64,000 bases of DNA from Ignelater luminosus. Taxonomy: Eukaryota; Arthropoda; Insecta; Coleoptera; Elateridae. The stretch spans positions 126,086-190,085 of the forward strand of contig VTPC01007978.1 of the NCBI GenBank assembly GCA_011009095.1. Reading direction: 5' to 3'. Under the pieces are notes generated by a model that did no database searches, was not told the origin of the DNA, and saw only the letters and a list, made by a program, of their open reading frames with translations. Positions 23,711-34,194 of this stretch are shown piece by piece (position 1 is the first letter of the stretch; the number at the start of each line of letters is the position of its first letter). A program made the translations under genes and the position numbers.

Positions 23711-24693
23711 GTTATACAGAAATCAATGAAAATTTGATGACATTTTTCAGAAAATTACGAAAATGTGATGGTTATTTGCCGTACAAGAAGTTTAAAGTAG
23801 TGCTTTTTTAATGCTAGTTCCTGTAAACTAAAACGCCAGCGAAATATTAAAACAGTTTATATTTTAAATCTTTAAATAGAATAACAAGTAGGTAAGTTCA
23901 GATTTTCGTTATTTTCTTCTTCGGAAAATGACAAGGGCCCAACACTAGACTCAGTGTCATGGGTGGAATATTCCTCATTTAAAGAACTTTCTTTTGATTC
24001 TGAATCGCCTTTTCTTCTTTTGGTAGTTCTATTGTCGCTTGATTTAAATCTTTTCAGATTTTGGTTTGATTCCTGGACAATCTCAGCTTCTAAAACACAC
24101 AGAAGGCAGAATATATTTTAAGATTGAAATAATAAAAAGAACAGCTGCATTTCTTGCCATTCAAAGAGGCTGTTTGACCTTCGGATGTCTTTTTGGAGCG
24201 TACTCTCAACTTATAGTTATGAGAAATAAAAATGAGCTATTGCTCTTTTGGTAGTTAATCTGTTTCTCTTCGCGCAATAAATGCTCCCCATTGTGCTATT
24301 TGTTCTTTCTGCCGATGTAGATGACGATGACGTAAGCATTGAAAGTATTCAAATAGCAACTCTTGCTAGCTGCCGACAATGAAAACTACCAACACCTTTC
24401 CACCATGTGAGTGCGGTTCTAAACTTTCAACCTTTTCTAAATCACCTCTTTATCCCACATGTTTTCTTTCTTCCTGTTTTTGGCGAGGCTGATTAAAACA
24501 ACTACATAGTCAATGTTAGTCATCGTTTTTGATAATGCATCTATAAATTCGATACCATCAAGTAGTTCTACAGGACTTAAGCTGACCTCCAAATCTTTAA
24601 GATCCAAAATATCAGTTTTTAAATGTATAGGTTGAACCGAGTATTCATGGCGCCGTGTGAACTTTTCAAAAATCATTCAAAAAAGTGTATAGG
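23711..24693. other. Intergenic/intronic, nothing recognised
   Basis: No supported gene. Short open frames on both strands show no domains. Confidence 0.4.
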
Positions 24694-25140
24694 GGCAATC
24701 ATGTAGAATGCTGGTCCCACACTTAGACACTTATAACTCCTGTTATATACAATTTCCGTGGAAAATAAGGACACCTTTGCAATAGGCTTTAATAAATACA
24801 AATAAACAGTTTGCTTTCCTCTTAATCGCATATAAAAGCAAAAATTTCGATGATAAAGGTGCACTTGCTTTAGGTTATTGACACGTCCGTCCTCCATTAT
24901 AATGTAAGTCGAATGCTTCGGTAGGTCGAAAATACCGCGCATGCCGGACGGACGTGTTAATAACGGAAAAAAGTGCACTTTTACCATTGAAATTTTCGCT
25001 TTTATACGCAATTAAGCAACCTGTTTATTTGTATTTATTAAAGCCTCAAGATTGCGAAGGTATCCTTATTTTCCACGGAAATTGTATATAACAGAAGTTT
25101 TTAGTGTCTAAGTTTGGGACCAGCATTCTACATGATTGCC
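24694..25140. mobile_element. Palindromic MITE, about 200-bp arms
   Basis: The sequence is a near-complete inverted repeat about a centre near 24915. The left end starts GGCAATCATGTAGAATGC and the right end is its complement. Inner matches include GGACCAGCATTCTAC, TTTCCGTGGAAAATAAGG (near 24750 and 25065), GTGCACTT and ACACGTCCGTC (near 24885 and 24950). Open frames of about 110 codons inside are a by-product of the palindrome. A clear target duplication was not seen. A transcript would form a long hairpin. Confidence 0.75.
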
Positions 25141-25683
25141 GACAGGGCACACACTATTGTAGTATCGTATACCACTATAACCACTACCTAAACACTACTA
25201 AAAGTAACAAAATGGCAGAAAATTATTATTCAACTCTTCAAAGCACTCTTGAAAGAAAAATCTTCACTTCTGGTACTACCGTTATATAGCTCTACAGATG
25301 ATATCTTTAGTGCAATGCGCAAACAAAGAAGTCAGAACGCATTTGTTAAGAAAAGGTTCAATTACCGCTGGCCGAAAAGGATATTTTAAAAACAAAATGC
25401 TAAATACCTAACGTATTATTTATTATTGTTTCACTGAAAGAAAAAATAGTAAAATCAATCAAGAAAGACATGAAACTGCGCTTGTCTAATTTTGTTGTTG
25501 ATTCACGTAAAACTTTAATCCAACTTTATTTTCCTCCTAGAATGATTTAATGTAAAACTTTGATTATATTTATTATACAATTTTTTCTGTTCAACTTCCA
25601 ATTAAATAAGTGTTGCAGTGTCTCAATAAAAAGTTATTTCATGTATTTAAAACAACGAGAATAAAATACTCATTTAATATTGC
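25141..25683. other. Spacer between MITEs
   Basis: AT-rich; nothing recognised. Confidence 0.4.
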
Positions 25684-25897
25684 TGTAAAATGTTACAGGG
25701 AATATTTTAGGTAATCTTGGCCCAAGTTCATAATTAAAAAAATCATTATCATTGTTTTCTGTTTTGGAAAAACCTTTCCTTTACTCAAAAACATATTTAA
25801 CCAGTACTATTAAAAATTAAGTGACCATTTTTTTATTATGAACTTGGCCCAAGTGCTATTAAAATATTACCTGAAATATTCCCCGTGACATTTTACA
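25684..25897. mobile_element. Small MITE, about 214 bp
   Basis: The inverted ends are TGTAAAATGTTACAGGGA on the left and TGTAAAATGTCACGGGGA read on the minus strand from the right. They are followed in both by AATATTT.AGGTAAT and, further in, by CTTGGCCCAAGTTCATAAT in one arm with a near match in the other. It has no coding capacity. Confidence 0.7.
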
Positions 25898-26704
25898 TTT
25901 TTTAAATACAATTAAGAAGTGATCGTGAACTATAATAAAGAATAGGATAATATTTATACAGACGAATCAAGCAGTTTTCTTCTTTTTTCTTCTAAGTAAA
26001 GATAGAGAGTTAGACATCTTCTGGTGCTTTTTGAAACTATAATTAATTTAATCAATTTCAATACATACTGCATCATCTATGGACAATTATGTTAACTGTA
26101 CAAGCAAACCGTGTTCTTAAATTAAAAAATGCATTTAGGCACCAGTACGTAATTTTCTATTTAACATATTTTGTGCTTTAAAAAAACAGTAAAACATCAG
26201 GTATAATAAAATGATTTTGAAATTCATACAGTTTATTATCTATAATTATTTGATAAAGCGCCTTATACCCTGCAGTATTGTATCTTTATACAGGGTTTCC
26301 CTAAAAGGTCTGTACAATGCCCTACCACATATTCCTCAGACCAAAATAGGATGATTTAACCAAACTTACCTTTAATTAAAAGTGCTCCGTTAAGGCACGA
26401 CCCGACGTCAAATATCTTAAAAATATTTCTATTTTTTTAAATAACAAAAGAGCGCTTTTAGCGATTGGAATTAAATTTGGGATGTGCATGTGTATTGGAA
26501 AAAAGGATTTTTCGACATCAGTATTTGCTTGTGGTTCAATCCGTTCAATTTTCTAAGTTCAGCAAATGAACTCTATAGTTCATTTTTAATACGCTCAGGT
26601 GCAAAATGAATGAGTCACTCAACATTTTTCTATTGTTTTGCATTTGATTTTGTTTTTAATTCGTAAATTTAACTTTATAGGGATAGCTCTTCATAGGTCT
26701 ATAA
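25898..26704. other. Spacer with a possible transposon tip
   Basis: TATACAGGGTTTCCCTAAAAG near 26290 resembles a TA-flanked Tc1/mariner tip. No partner was found and no gene is supported. Confidence 0.3.
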
Positions 26705-26727
26705 AGACAGACAGACAGACAGACAGA
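26705..26727. repeat. (GACA)n microsatellite
   Basis: Five to six tandem GACA units. Similar short GACA runs close the dispersed repeat at 42697-42912, and a degenerate one closes the copy at 60313, so it may be the tail of a related repeat. Confidence 0.8.
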
Positions 26728-26769
26728 TCATCGATATTGTCGCGCGTAGCGCGATTGCTTTAGAGGCTG

Positions 26770-27180
26770 TTAACCTCTCTCAAGCTTTCGAATGGTGTTA
26801 ATGGTGTCCAAAACGCTGCTCGTCACTTGGATTGGAGCTGGTGCAGTTTATCTTCGGCGATGGAGTTGGTATTGGTGGCAAGGCAGTGAAGATGGCTTGG
26901 GATGCTGGATTTATATTTTCGTTGGCTCGCGGCGGATCTTGAAGTCGGAGGTTGAAGTTGAAGTTGGTAGTTGACGGTTGACGGCGGTCGTGATTATGGA
27001 TTGTTCGTTGATGTGGTGGAGCGATAGCGGCATTGGAGAAGATGTTGTTGTGGGAGGAGGTAGAGGGTGGATGATGATTGATTGGAACAGTGGGTGTGGT
27101 ATGGTTGGTGGGAAAGGAGTTGATTGGTTGTAGGTAATATTGGAGGGAAGGTGGGTGTGGTCAACGGTTTTTTTCAGAAG
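26770..27180. repeat. Strand-asymmetric G/T-rich low-complexity tract
   Basis: The plus strand is strongly depleted of C and made of GGT, GAAGTT, GATT and GTGG words, e.g. GTTGAAGTTGAAGTTGG near 26952. It adjoins the CpG-rich block that follows. Overlapping frames on both strands are compositional, so no coding call is made. Confidence 0.55.
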
Positions 27181-27213
27181 CACAACCCCCCACGGTTCGC
27201 GCCGTGAGAGGAT

Positions 27214-27577
27214 TTAGGAGGGGAGTGGGATGGGAAAGGAAAAGGAGCACCAATGCGGTAACGGACGGAAGCAGAATTTCAGCAGCTGGATACCGCGGAG
27301 CCTCAGGCGCGGATATCGACCGAGGAGTCCTGGATGATGGCGACCTACCTCCCGATGTAGGTCGTTTGGATGAGGCTGAGAAAGTGGATGAATCTCTGCC
27401 AGCACCGAGTCCCGACCCTGACCCGGTGGCACTTGCAGATGGATTTGGTGAGTGCTGCTTACTATTCTGCTTCAGTGCATTACCGCACCGACTGGATCCG
27501 GGTCGACCGTTTCGCGTGTCGCTCGAAGCCGGACTGCGGTCTATAAAGGACATCGGTGTCAACTTTATATTTAGCAT
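27214..27577 (-). CDS. Possible host exon in a CpG-rich block
   Basis: On the minus strand, ATG 27577 opens a frame of 138 codons. Its first 95 or so residues (MLNIKLTPMSFIDRSPASSD onward) are Ser/Gly/Arg/Pro-rich, like a disordered N-terminal exon. A possible acceptor (ACTTCACAG near 27613) and donor (GCG/GTATCC near 27293) exist, but neither is strong. The complementary plus-strand frame of 135 codons is about as long, so the call rests only on residue composition. The block is far richer in CpG than its surroundings, which also suits a promoter-proximal region. I do not recognise the protein. Confidence 0.25.
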
Positions 27578-27611
27578 GATTACAACCGAGCAGTTTCATT
27601 TGTATCTGTGA

Positions 27612-28540
27612 AGTTATTTTTTACAGGGTGAGTAATTCTCACGTCTCAGGTTCTTGGTTGCATACTCCATACTCTGCGACGGTCTTGTAAATTGTGTTAA
27701 TCTTCGCTAATACTTCAGGGCCATTATTTCTTTAGACAGGAATTCTGTGTGTTGACCACTATGAACCTGAAATAAACTGCGTCTACTGTGGCCTAAAAAT
27801 GTCTTAAAACAGGCAAACCATATCACAGAGGCATGGCAGATGCTGGTGTTTGCTCCAGGTTTTTGAAAATTTCATTAAGAACTTGGAGATTAAAAAACAA
27901 TTCTTGATGTAGTTGATGCAATTCATTGTGCAGAATTGAGAATTTCTTGAAGGCCACCTAGATGATACTTTTAAAATTCGGTGCTTAATGTGTAATTGAA
28001 TAGTAAATTAAAAAAAAAACTCATTTAGGAAAATAAATCCATGTTCAATATTTTCACTTAAATGAATCTCAAGATCGTACTTATTAGTAATTGCAAAGCA
28101 GTAGGGAAATCTGACCCTATCCATAATGATACCTTCTTTACCAACCTATCTATAGATTAAAAAAATTGAATATTTTAATTTTTCAATTTCTATAATATCA
28201 AAAAGTATGTTAAAAATATATCTCATTTCAATTTAAAAAAATGAAGGGAGAGATTTAGCCGATTCAATACATTTGGAATGGAATTTTATGAACTTCCCTA
28301 TTACTGTTGTATATGTCAATATTTTTAGTTTACCTAGCTATGATTTATATCATTCCAACAAGAAATAAATATACACAAAGATAAATAACTATTTATAAGA
28401 AATAACGTTAATTTAATAATTAATCACAAGAAATAACTATACATAACCTACATACAACCCACTGTTTATAAACTAGACAAAAAACCATGTTCGAATACAT
28501 CAGATTTTAAAGCATTCCATTGCCGCGCTTTCACGCAAGT
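27612..28540. other. Intergenic/intronic, nothing recognised
   Basis: AT-rich sequence with no supported features up to the repeat flanking the next mariner. Confidence 0.4.
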
Positions 28541-28629
28541 ATTACTTAACTTCAAAATCTTGTCTTATGATTTTAATAACCCAGCGCTCTTTCTCGACAA
28601 CCAATATTATAACACGCCAAAATCTTATA
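28541..28629. repeat. 89-bp direct repeat, left copy
   Basis: Starts ATTACTTAACTTC, ends CCAAAATCTTATA and abuts the left tip of the mariner at 28630. It is identical over all 89 positions to 29936-30024. Both ends of the repeat coincide with TA dinucleotides used as mariner junctions (28540-28541 and 28628-28629). Confidence 0.95.
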
Positions 28630-29934
28630 AAGGGTTTTCCAATAAGAGGTGTTATTTTGATATTCAAAGAAAAGTGCCATTTTTTAATATAAATGATCGG
28701 ATGTTTATTTCATTATAAAGAGGAAGGTATGCCGTTAATAGTGGAAAATAACATCAGGCAAATGACCACCACGACCACGCTTACAGGACAATATCCTTTT
28801 CATGAAATTTTCCATAACCAAATCGCAAAGTGGCTGCCCTATGTCCTCGATAGCCTCACGAATTCCATCTTTGAGGTCTTGAATCGACGCTGGGCTGTTG
28901 GCGTAGACCTTCTCTTTCACGTGGCCCCAAAGAAAGAAGTCGCAAGGTGTTAAATCACAAGATCTCGGTGGCCAATTGTGATCACCTCTTCGAGAGATAA
29001 CACGGTCCGGAAACTTTTTCCGTAAAAGATCAATGGTTTCGTTGCTTGTGTGGCACGTAGCGCCGTCTTGTTGAAAGTAAACGTTGTCCAGATCAATACC
29101 ATCCAATTCCGGCCATAAAAAATCGTTAATCATCTCTCGATAGCGCAATCCAGTCACCGTAACTGTTGCTCCAGCCTCATTTTCGAAAAAGTAAGGTCCA
29201 ATGACTCCGCCGGACCATAAACCGCACCAAACAGTCACACGTTGAGGATAGAGAGACTTTTCAACAATAACTCTTGGATTTTCTGAGCCCCAGATCCGAC
29301 AATTTTGCTTGTTGACGAAGCCACCGAGGTGGAAATGGGCCTCATCACTCAAGATGATTTTTCAATGAAATTCTGGATCATTTTCATGCATTTCAACGAC
29401 CCAATCAGCAAAGACACGACGTTGTTGATGATCGGCCGGCTTGAGTTCTTGTGTTAACTGGACTTTATAAGCCTTAAGACCCAAATCTTTATGCAAAATA
29501 CGGTGTAATGACGTTTGTGGAATGGCTAATTCCAAAGAACGACGAGGAATGGACAAACCTGGGTTTTCTTTAACACTTTCGGCTACAACAGCAATATTCT
29601 CGGCTGTTCTTGAGCGACGTGCACGGGTTTTATTCTTCACATCACTAACTTGTCCCAAGAGCTCGAATTTTTTCACCAATTTCTGTATTGCGGTCCGACA
29701 AGGTGCTTCACGGTGACCCAAAAATGTTCGAGTTTTACGAACCGTCTCTGCCAAATTTTCACCATTTTTATAGTGAATTTTAATAATTTCAATGCGTTGT
29801 TGAAGCGTGTATCGTTCCATATTTATTAATGGCGTAGTTTCTACTTGTCAAATGTCAAAAAATGATAGCTTCAAAAGTGACATCTACCGAAATAGCGGGC
29901 TATTCAAAATAACACCTCTTATTGGAAAACCCTT
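28630..29934 (-). mobile_element. DD41D mariner element, nearly intact
   Basis: The 31-bp terminal inverted repeats are perfect: AAGGGTTTTCCAATAAGAGG plus 11 more bases at 28630-28660, mirrored at 29904-29934. TA lies directly outside each end (28628-28629 and 29935-29936). The 1305-bp element encodes a single minus-strand transposase with one premature stop. Perfect TIRs and a nearly open frame indicate a recent insertion compared with the other transposons here. Confidence 0.95.
28735..29820 (-). pseudogene. DD41D mariner transposase with one premature stop
   Basis: ATG at 29820 starts MERYTLQQRIEIIKIHYKNG, a paired HTH DNA-binding region. ARRSRTAENI is the linker and IPQTSLHRILHKDLGLKAYK the second HTH. 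The catalytic blocks are ILSDEAHFHLGG (first Asp), VYFQQDGATCHTSN (second Asp) and SCDLTPCDFFLWG (third Asp). I count 41 residues between the second and third Asp, so it is a DD41D transposase. The frame is open for 361 codons except for a TGA at 29362-29364, just before ILSDEAHF. The expected residue there is Arg, so a CGA to TGA change explains it. The protein ends PDVIFHY at 28735. It would bind its TIRs and cut and paste the element, but this copy could do so only by stop readthrough. Confidence 0.95.
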
Positions 29935-29935
29935 T

Positions 29936-30024
29936 ATTACTTAACTTCAAAATCTTGTCTTATGATTTTAATAACCCAGCGCTCTTTCTCGACAACCAAT
30001 ATTATAACACGCCAAAATCTTATA
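29936..30024. repeat. 89-bp direct repeat, right copy
   Basis: Identical to 28541-28629. It begins at the A of the TA beside the right TIR and is followed by TAAGCATTTG. See the left copy. Confidence 0.95.
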
Positions 30025-31062
30025 TAAGCATTTGTATTATATTTATTTCAAGTTATTTGTAGTGTAGGCTCTATACTTTCAAATTGAAAATTTTGTGGTC
30101 TGCATAAGAAATACATACAATCCTTGCTCCCGCCAAAGTTTATGGTCATACCCCTTGATTATGTATATATCTAATAGGTGGCTCTGACCTTTTTAATAAG
30201 GTGTATTGCCTGCATATGGTTTATTTGGTTCAGTAGATGTGACCATATGCTGTTATTTTTATACACCAATACCATATTTTACTATACTTTTACTTGTCTT
30301 TTATCATAAAACATAAAAGTTAGATTTACAAATTTGAGAAAAAACCAAATGTAAAAATAGAAAAATATTTAGTGGCCCATTTCCTTTACACCTGGGTATG
30401 TTAAAAGCTATAGCTCATTTGCTAAACTTAAAAGACTGGACCTCCTTGCTTGACCTTGCCTTTAACTAGATATATTTAACAATAATTGAAGTATGCACAT
30501 GTTTGCATGCCTATAGGAACAATTTAAAACCATTAGAATAAAAATAATCACAATAAACTTTCTAAATTGCTTCCTATAGGTATTGCATTTGTGCTCGTAT
30601 TTATACATTTACAGTCAGCACTTATGGGAGTCTATGCTTGACTCCAGCCAGCATGTATTGGTTTAACGTAAATGCTCAGTTGACAAACTAAACTCAAGTT
30701 GCTTGTTTCTTTACCTTGGATTTCAGCAGAAATGAGTCGATATTTTCAAGTTGTCTCAAGTATAAAATATTAGTACAGTTCAAGAGCTTGGCTGAAATAC
30801 CGACCGTAAATAGGGGTATTAGTTTTGCTTAAAACAGTTTTCTTAGTATTTTCTAATTTAGAACAAAACCAAAACTGGAATATTTAATTTTTTGAAAAAA
30901 TTTATTGTTACTTTAACTACATGAAAAAATTAAACTTTACATACTAATTACCTCACATTACAGTAAACGTTACAAACTTAAACTCAAAAATAAAAAACAA
31001 CCCTGTTCTGTTCAACATGGTACAGCATAAATGATATATCAAAAAAATTAACATCAATTTTG
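30025..31062. other. 3' flank of the small gene pair
   Basis: AT-rich; no supported gene, repeat or RNA. Confidence 0.45.
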
Positions 31063-31068
31063 TTTATT
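31063..31068 (-). terminator. AATAAA polyadenylation signal
   Basis: AATAAA on the minus strand about 100 bp after the stop of the acidic-protein gene (31170). It is in the expected place for 3'-end formation. Confidence 0.5.
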
Positions 31069-31169
31069 AACTTTCAGTGTTTCTAATTATCAAATTATAT
31101 ACTAACTTGGAAAACAAACTAAGAAATAAACGAGAGAATTAAATATACATATAAAGAGAGACTTGATAT

Positions 31170-31681
31170 TTAGGTATTGGCATCGGTTTCATTCGTACTA
31201 ACATCACCAGTAGTATTTGTTCCGTTTATTTTATTCTCAACTGGTTTATTGTCTGGATTAGATTTGCTACTAGATTCTTGATTAGTTTCAGTTGCGGCAG
31301 GTAGTTGATCTTGATCTGAATCAGAGAAGTTTACTACAAATATTGACACTATAAAATAATAAATATTGACAATTAAAAGTGAATAATTTATTATAGGTAA
31401 TCACCTTGTTCGGAACCTGATTCTTCTGAACCATCAGCTCCTTCGTAATCATAATCAGAATCAGAAAGAAAATCTTCGTAATCTTCTTCTGGATCATAAT
31501 CATCATCGTCATCTGAGACAATATCATAATTTTCATCCAGCATTAAATCAGGATCACCAGGTGGTGCACCAAAAGGATTAAAATCAATCTCATCTCCAGA
31601 AAGATATTCTAATTCTTCGTCTTCATCAACATACTCTTGCTTATTTGGATTACCAACAAAACCTTGTCTTTCAAGAACCAT
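31170..31681 (-). CDS. Acidic 146-residue host protein, two exons
   Basis: ATG 31681 (context GTAAAATGG) begins MVLERQGFVGNPNKQEYVDE. Exon 1 runs 31681-31405. An intron of 71 bp (31404-31334, GTGATT...TTTGTAG) follows, and exon 2 (31333-31170) ends ETDANT, stop. The two exons sum to 441 nt, exactly 147 codons. Residues 15-90 are dominated by Asp, Glu, Ser and Tyr, with a conserved-looking FNPFGAPPGDPD island near residues 34-45. The tail is hydrophilic and Asn/Thr/Ser-rich. No signal peptide, membrane segment or known domain is visible. The composition suggests an intrinsically disordered nuclear or nucleolar protein or histone-binding acidic factor, but this is inference only. Its start is 82 bp from the stop of the upstream RRM-like gene, so the two may share a transcript or be tightly packed. 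Confidence 0.7.
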
Positions 31682-31763
31682 TTTACTAGGATAATTTGTT
31701 TACCTTTAAGTATCTATGTATTACTCTTTTTTTAAGAGTTCAAATTGAGCTTCGATAGCTCCT

Positions 31764-32349
31764 TTATTCCCTGATATACGTTTTTTTAGGTTTGCGTTGT
31801 TTAAAAGACTTTACAACAAGTTTCTTATTGTCTATTTTTAGCCCTTTCAAATATTTCACAACCCTATCGTGAACTTCTTTGTCTTGGAAAATGATAAAGC
31901 ACCAACGTCTGGACTTCTGTAAACGTTGCAAATTTTAGTCTAATTAAATGTAATTCAGTATTTTTATCAGTACATAATAAATACATTTACAACATATATA
32001 AAACTTCAAATGACCTTGCTGAGGTAAGTTATATTCTTTCCTAATGCATTTTGTTACATACCTGTCTTGGAATTTTTACTATTTGAATATCTGGATGCAA
32101 ATCCTTAATCTGCAATTCTTCTTTGATATTAATTGGCAATCTAACGTATACTTTTAATGAGTCATTATCTCCAACACTAAAAAAATAAATGGATAATTGT
32201 ATTAAATTAACGACTTGATGATTTCCATAACCTAATTGTTTCAAACTACGTAAATAAAAACAAATGACATGCCTGAATATATAATGCCCGCAAAATCTTA
32301 TGCCTATTGCGTATCTCTTATGGAGATTATTTCTTAAAACTCACCCCAT
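31764..32349 (-). CDS. Small RRM-like protein, 90 residues, three exons
   Basis: The start codon (32349-32347) is followed by only two more bases before the donor, ATGGG/GTGAGT. The first intron is 32344-32177 (168 bp, ending TTTTTTTAG). Exon 2 is 32176-32062, ending CCAAGACAG/GTATGT. Exon 3 is 31916-31764, beginning after TTTACAG. Together they give 273 nt, exactly 91 codons with the stop. The protein starts MGVGDNDSLKVYVRLP. KVYVRL (10-15) resembles RNP2 and RRWCFIIF (43-50) resembles RNP1, with a strand-like KLVVKSF (72-78) and a very basic tail KQRKPKKTYIRE. The whole protein is about the size of one RRM, so it is probably an RNA-binding protein. I do not recognise its orthologue. AATAAA overlaps its stop codon. 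Confidence 0.7.
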
Positions 32350-32510
32350 AATTAGCGAAAACCTGCATGGATAGCTAAATGTTCATCAAAACGTGGACGC
32401 TTCACTATTCCTCTTTTCCTTTTTTTTCATTATTGTTTTATTCAATTTAATAAAACTAATGGCGCAAGCGTCGGTTAAATAGTTTACACTGATTCCGATA
32501 GAGGTAAGTA
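32345..32510. promoter_or_regulatory. Probable shared promoter and leader region
   Basis: The minus-strand leader of the RRM-like gene contains an upstream ORF (ATG 32430, MKKKEKRNSEASTF, stop 32386) ahead of the main start. About 150 bp away, on the plus strand, CCGATAGAG/GTAAGTAGG (donor at 32504) matches the 5' splice consensus very well and could end the non-coding first exon of a divergent gene. No TATA box was identified. Confidence 0.35.
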
Positions 32511-34194
32511 GGTGTATTTACCCTGTATTTTCCCTCGTTTTTATTGAATTTAAATCTAATTTTTAGACAAAGTTATTAATTTATTCCTGATCTATTTTCT
32601 ATTTTCCATTATGTGTTAATAAGTCATTCCTTTTTACAGCACACTGTTATAATGAAAGTAATATTATTTCTGATTAAACCGAAAAAACAAAAATATTATT
32701 CACCATTTTATATTTTAAATGCAACACCCTGTGGATTTTTAAAACTCATCCATATTGAAATTTATTTTACTCAGTAGGGTGTCGTGTACTCGTGTCTTAT
32801 AATTACAATATTTTGATATTTCTACCTATTTATGCAACGAAAGTTTTCTATTTTGTTCTATCATAGAATTTTTGGCTCCGCAATGAATCGAGCTCTTTTT
32901 CTACTGAAATCATCACTGCTAATTTTGAAAGTCTTTCTTGACAAGAAAGTAGAATTCCTAAAATTCCGTTTATCTGACGTGCTCGTAACATGCTAATGTT
33001 AATTGACATAATTTCATTAAGTTTCTAAACAAACTTGTTCTAAAGCTTAACCTCCTTTTTGCTTAACTATTGACTTAGAGTGAGCTCTACTAATAGACTG
33101 TCTTTTCATTAATCTATATAAATTGTTCAAATTTGAAAATTCATATTTACAAACGTTTGCAAGCGTCTATAAGCATGTTTCATAAAGAAATTTGAAACAT
33201 TAAAACACCCAGAACTATAAACGCTCATGAATAAACTGAAAAACTACATTCTTTTGTACAACTAAATGAATCTAAAAGTATTTTCATGTAACTAGGACTT
33301 GGTTAATAAAGACGCAAGAATGTGCCCCGAAACACCGAAAACTGAATTCTTGACAGTGACTCATAGCAAAGGAACTCTAGTCATTGGCGCAAACATGGCT
33401 GCTAATGTGATGACCTATATTTCACGGCATACTATACACGTACTATACACCGGGTGCATATAAGCTGCTTTTGTAGCAAACTTTAAAAATCTACCCTCTT
33501 ATTTTCTGCAGGAGAGTTCATTGGGGGGTTGTAATGATCATTTTTCCGCTCGTTATATAACGCTACTTTTGTAAGTAATATTCACGTGGTTGAAGTTACA
33601 TTCATTTTTTTTTCAAATGCATTCGAATCTCAGTACTGCCAACATACTTTTTTCGTTGAACTCGGGTGTAGTACACTCACTACAAGTTGCTATAGAATAT
33701 AAATTTATTCCTTGAAATTATATTCATTTTAGAAAATCAAGAAAATAATAATTTTTTAGGATCTCCAACTAAGTTTATTGCAAAGAAAGACGTATTTTAC
33801 CAAAATCTGTACCAAAAGTAAATAATAAAGCGGTTAATTTAATTTTAATATTTAAGGTTATGAATGAGCAAACAACGCACACTTACGTCTACTATCAATT
33901 TGTTAATTACAAACGCAATCTAATCTCGAAAGCAAATGGTTGATACAAGATAAATACAATTCGTTATTCTTCAGCATTATTCCAACCTAAATACGTATAC
34001 CGTGCTTTCAGAAAAGATCGAGTCCCACGTGATCAAATTTAAATTTGGCGTTTGAAATGTGCTTCCTGATTGAACGGTTTAAAGAAATAAAATTTTGTTT
34101 AGTTTCATAACCTCATTTTTGAGTTACTGGTGTTTGCTGTCTTTTAAATAACAATAAATAATTAATTCTACTCTTTTGTCTTTTTAAATATTGC
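32511..34194. other. Intergenic or intron of a possible divergent gene
   Basis: AT-rich with no supported exons. If the donor at 32504 is used, this is intronic sequence. Confidence 0.35.

Noticed and set aside
24673..25289. Open frames of 112 and 61 codons around 24.7-25.3 kb
   Set aside because: The 112-codon frame lies almost wholly in, and the other runs out of, a near-perfect palindrome; their sequence is explained by the MITE.
26911..27183. Pro/Thr/Ser-rich minus-strand frame
   Set aside because: It mirrors the C-poor plus-strand skew; low complexity alone can keep a frame open.
31321..31536. 71-codon minus-strand frame overlapping the acidic gene
   Set aside because: It is a shifted reading of the acidic exon and crosses its intron; the spliced frame gives an exact codon sum.
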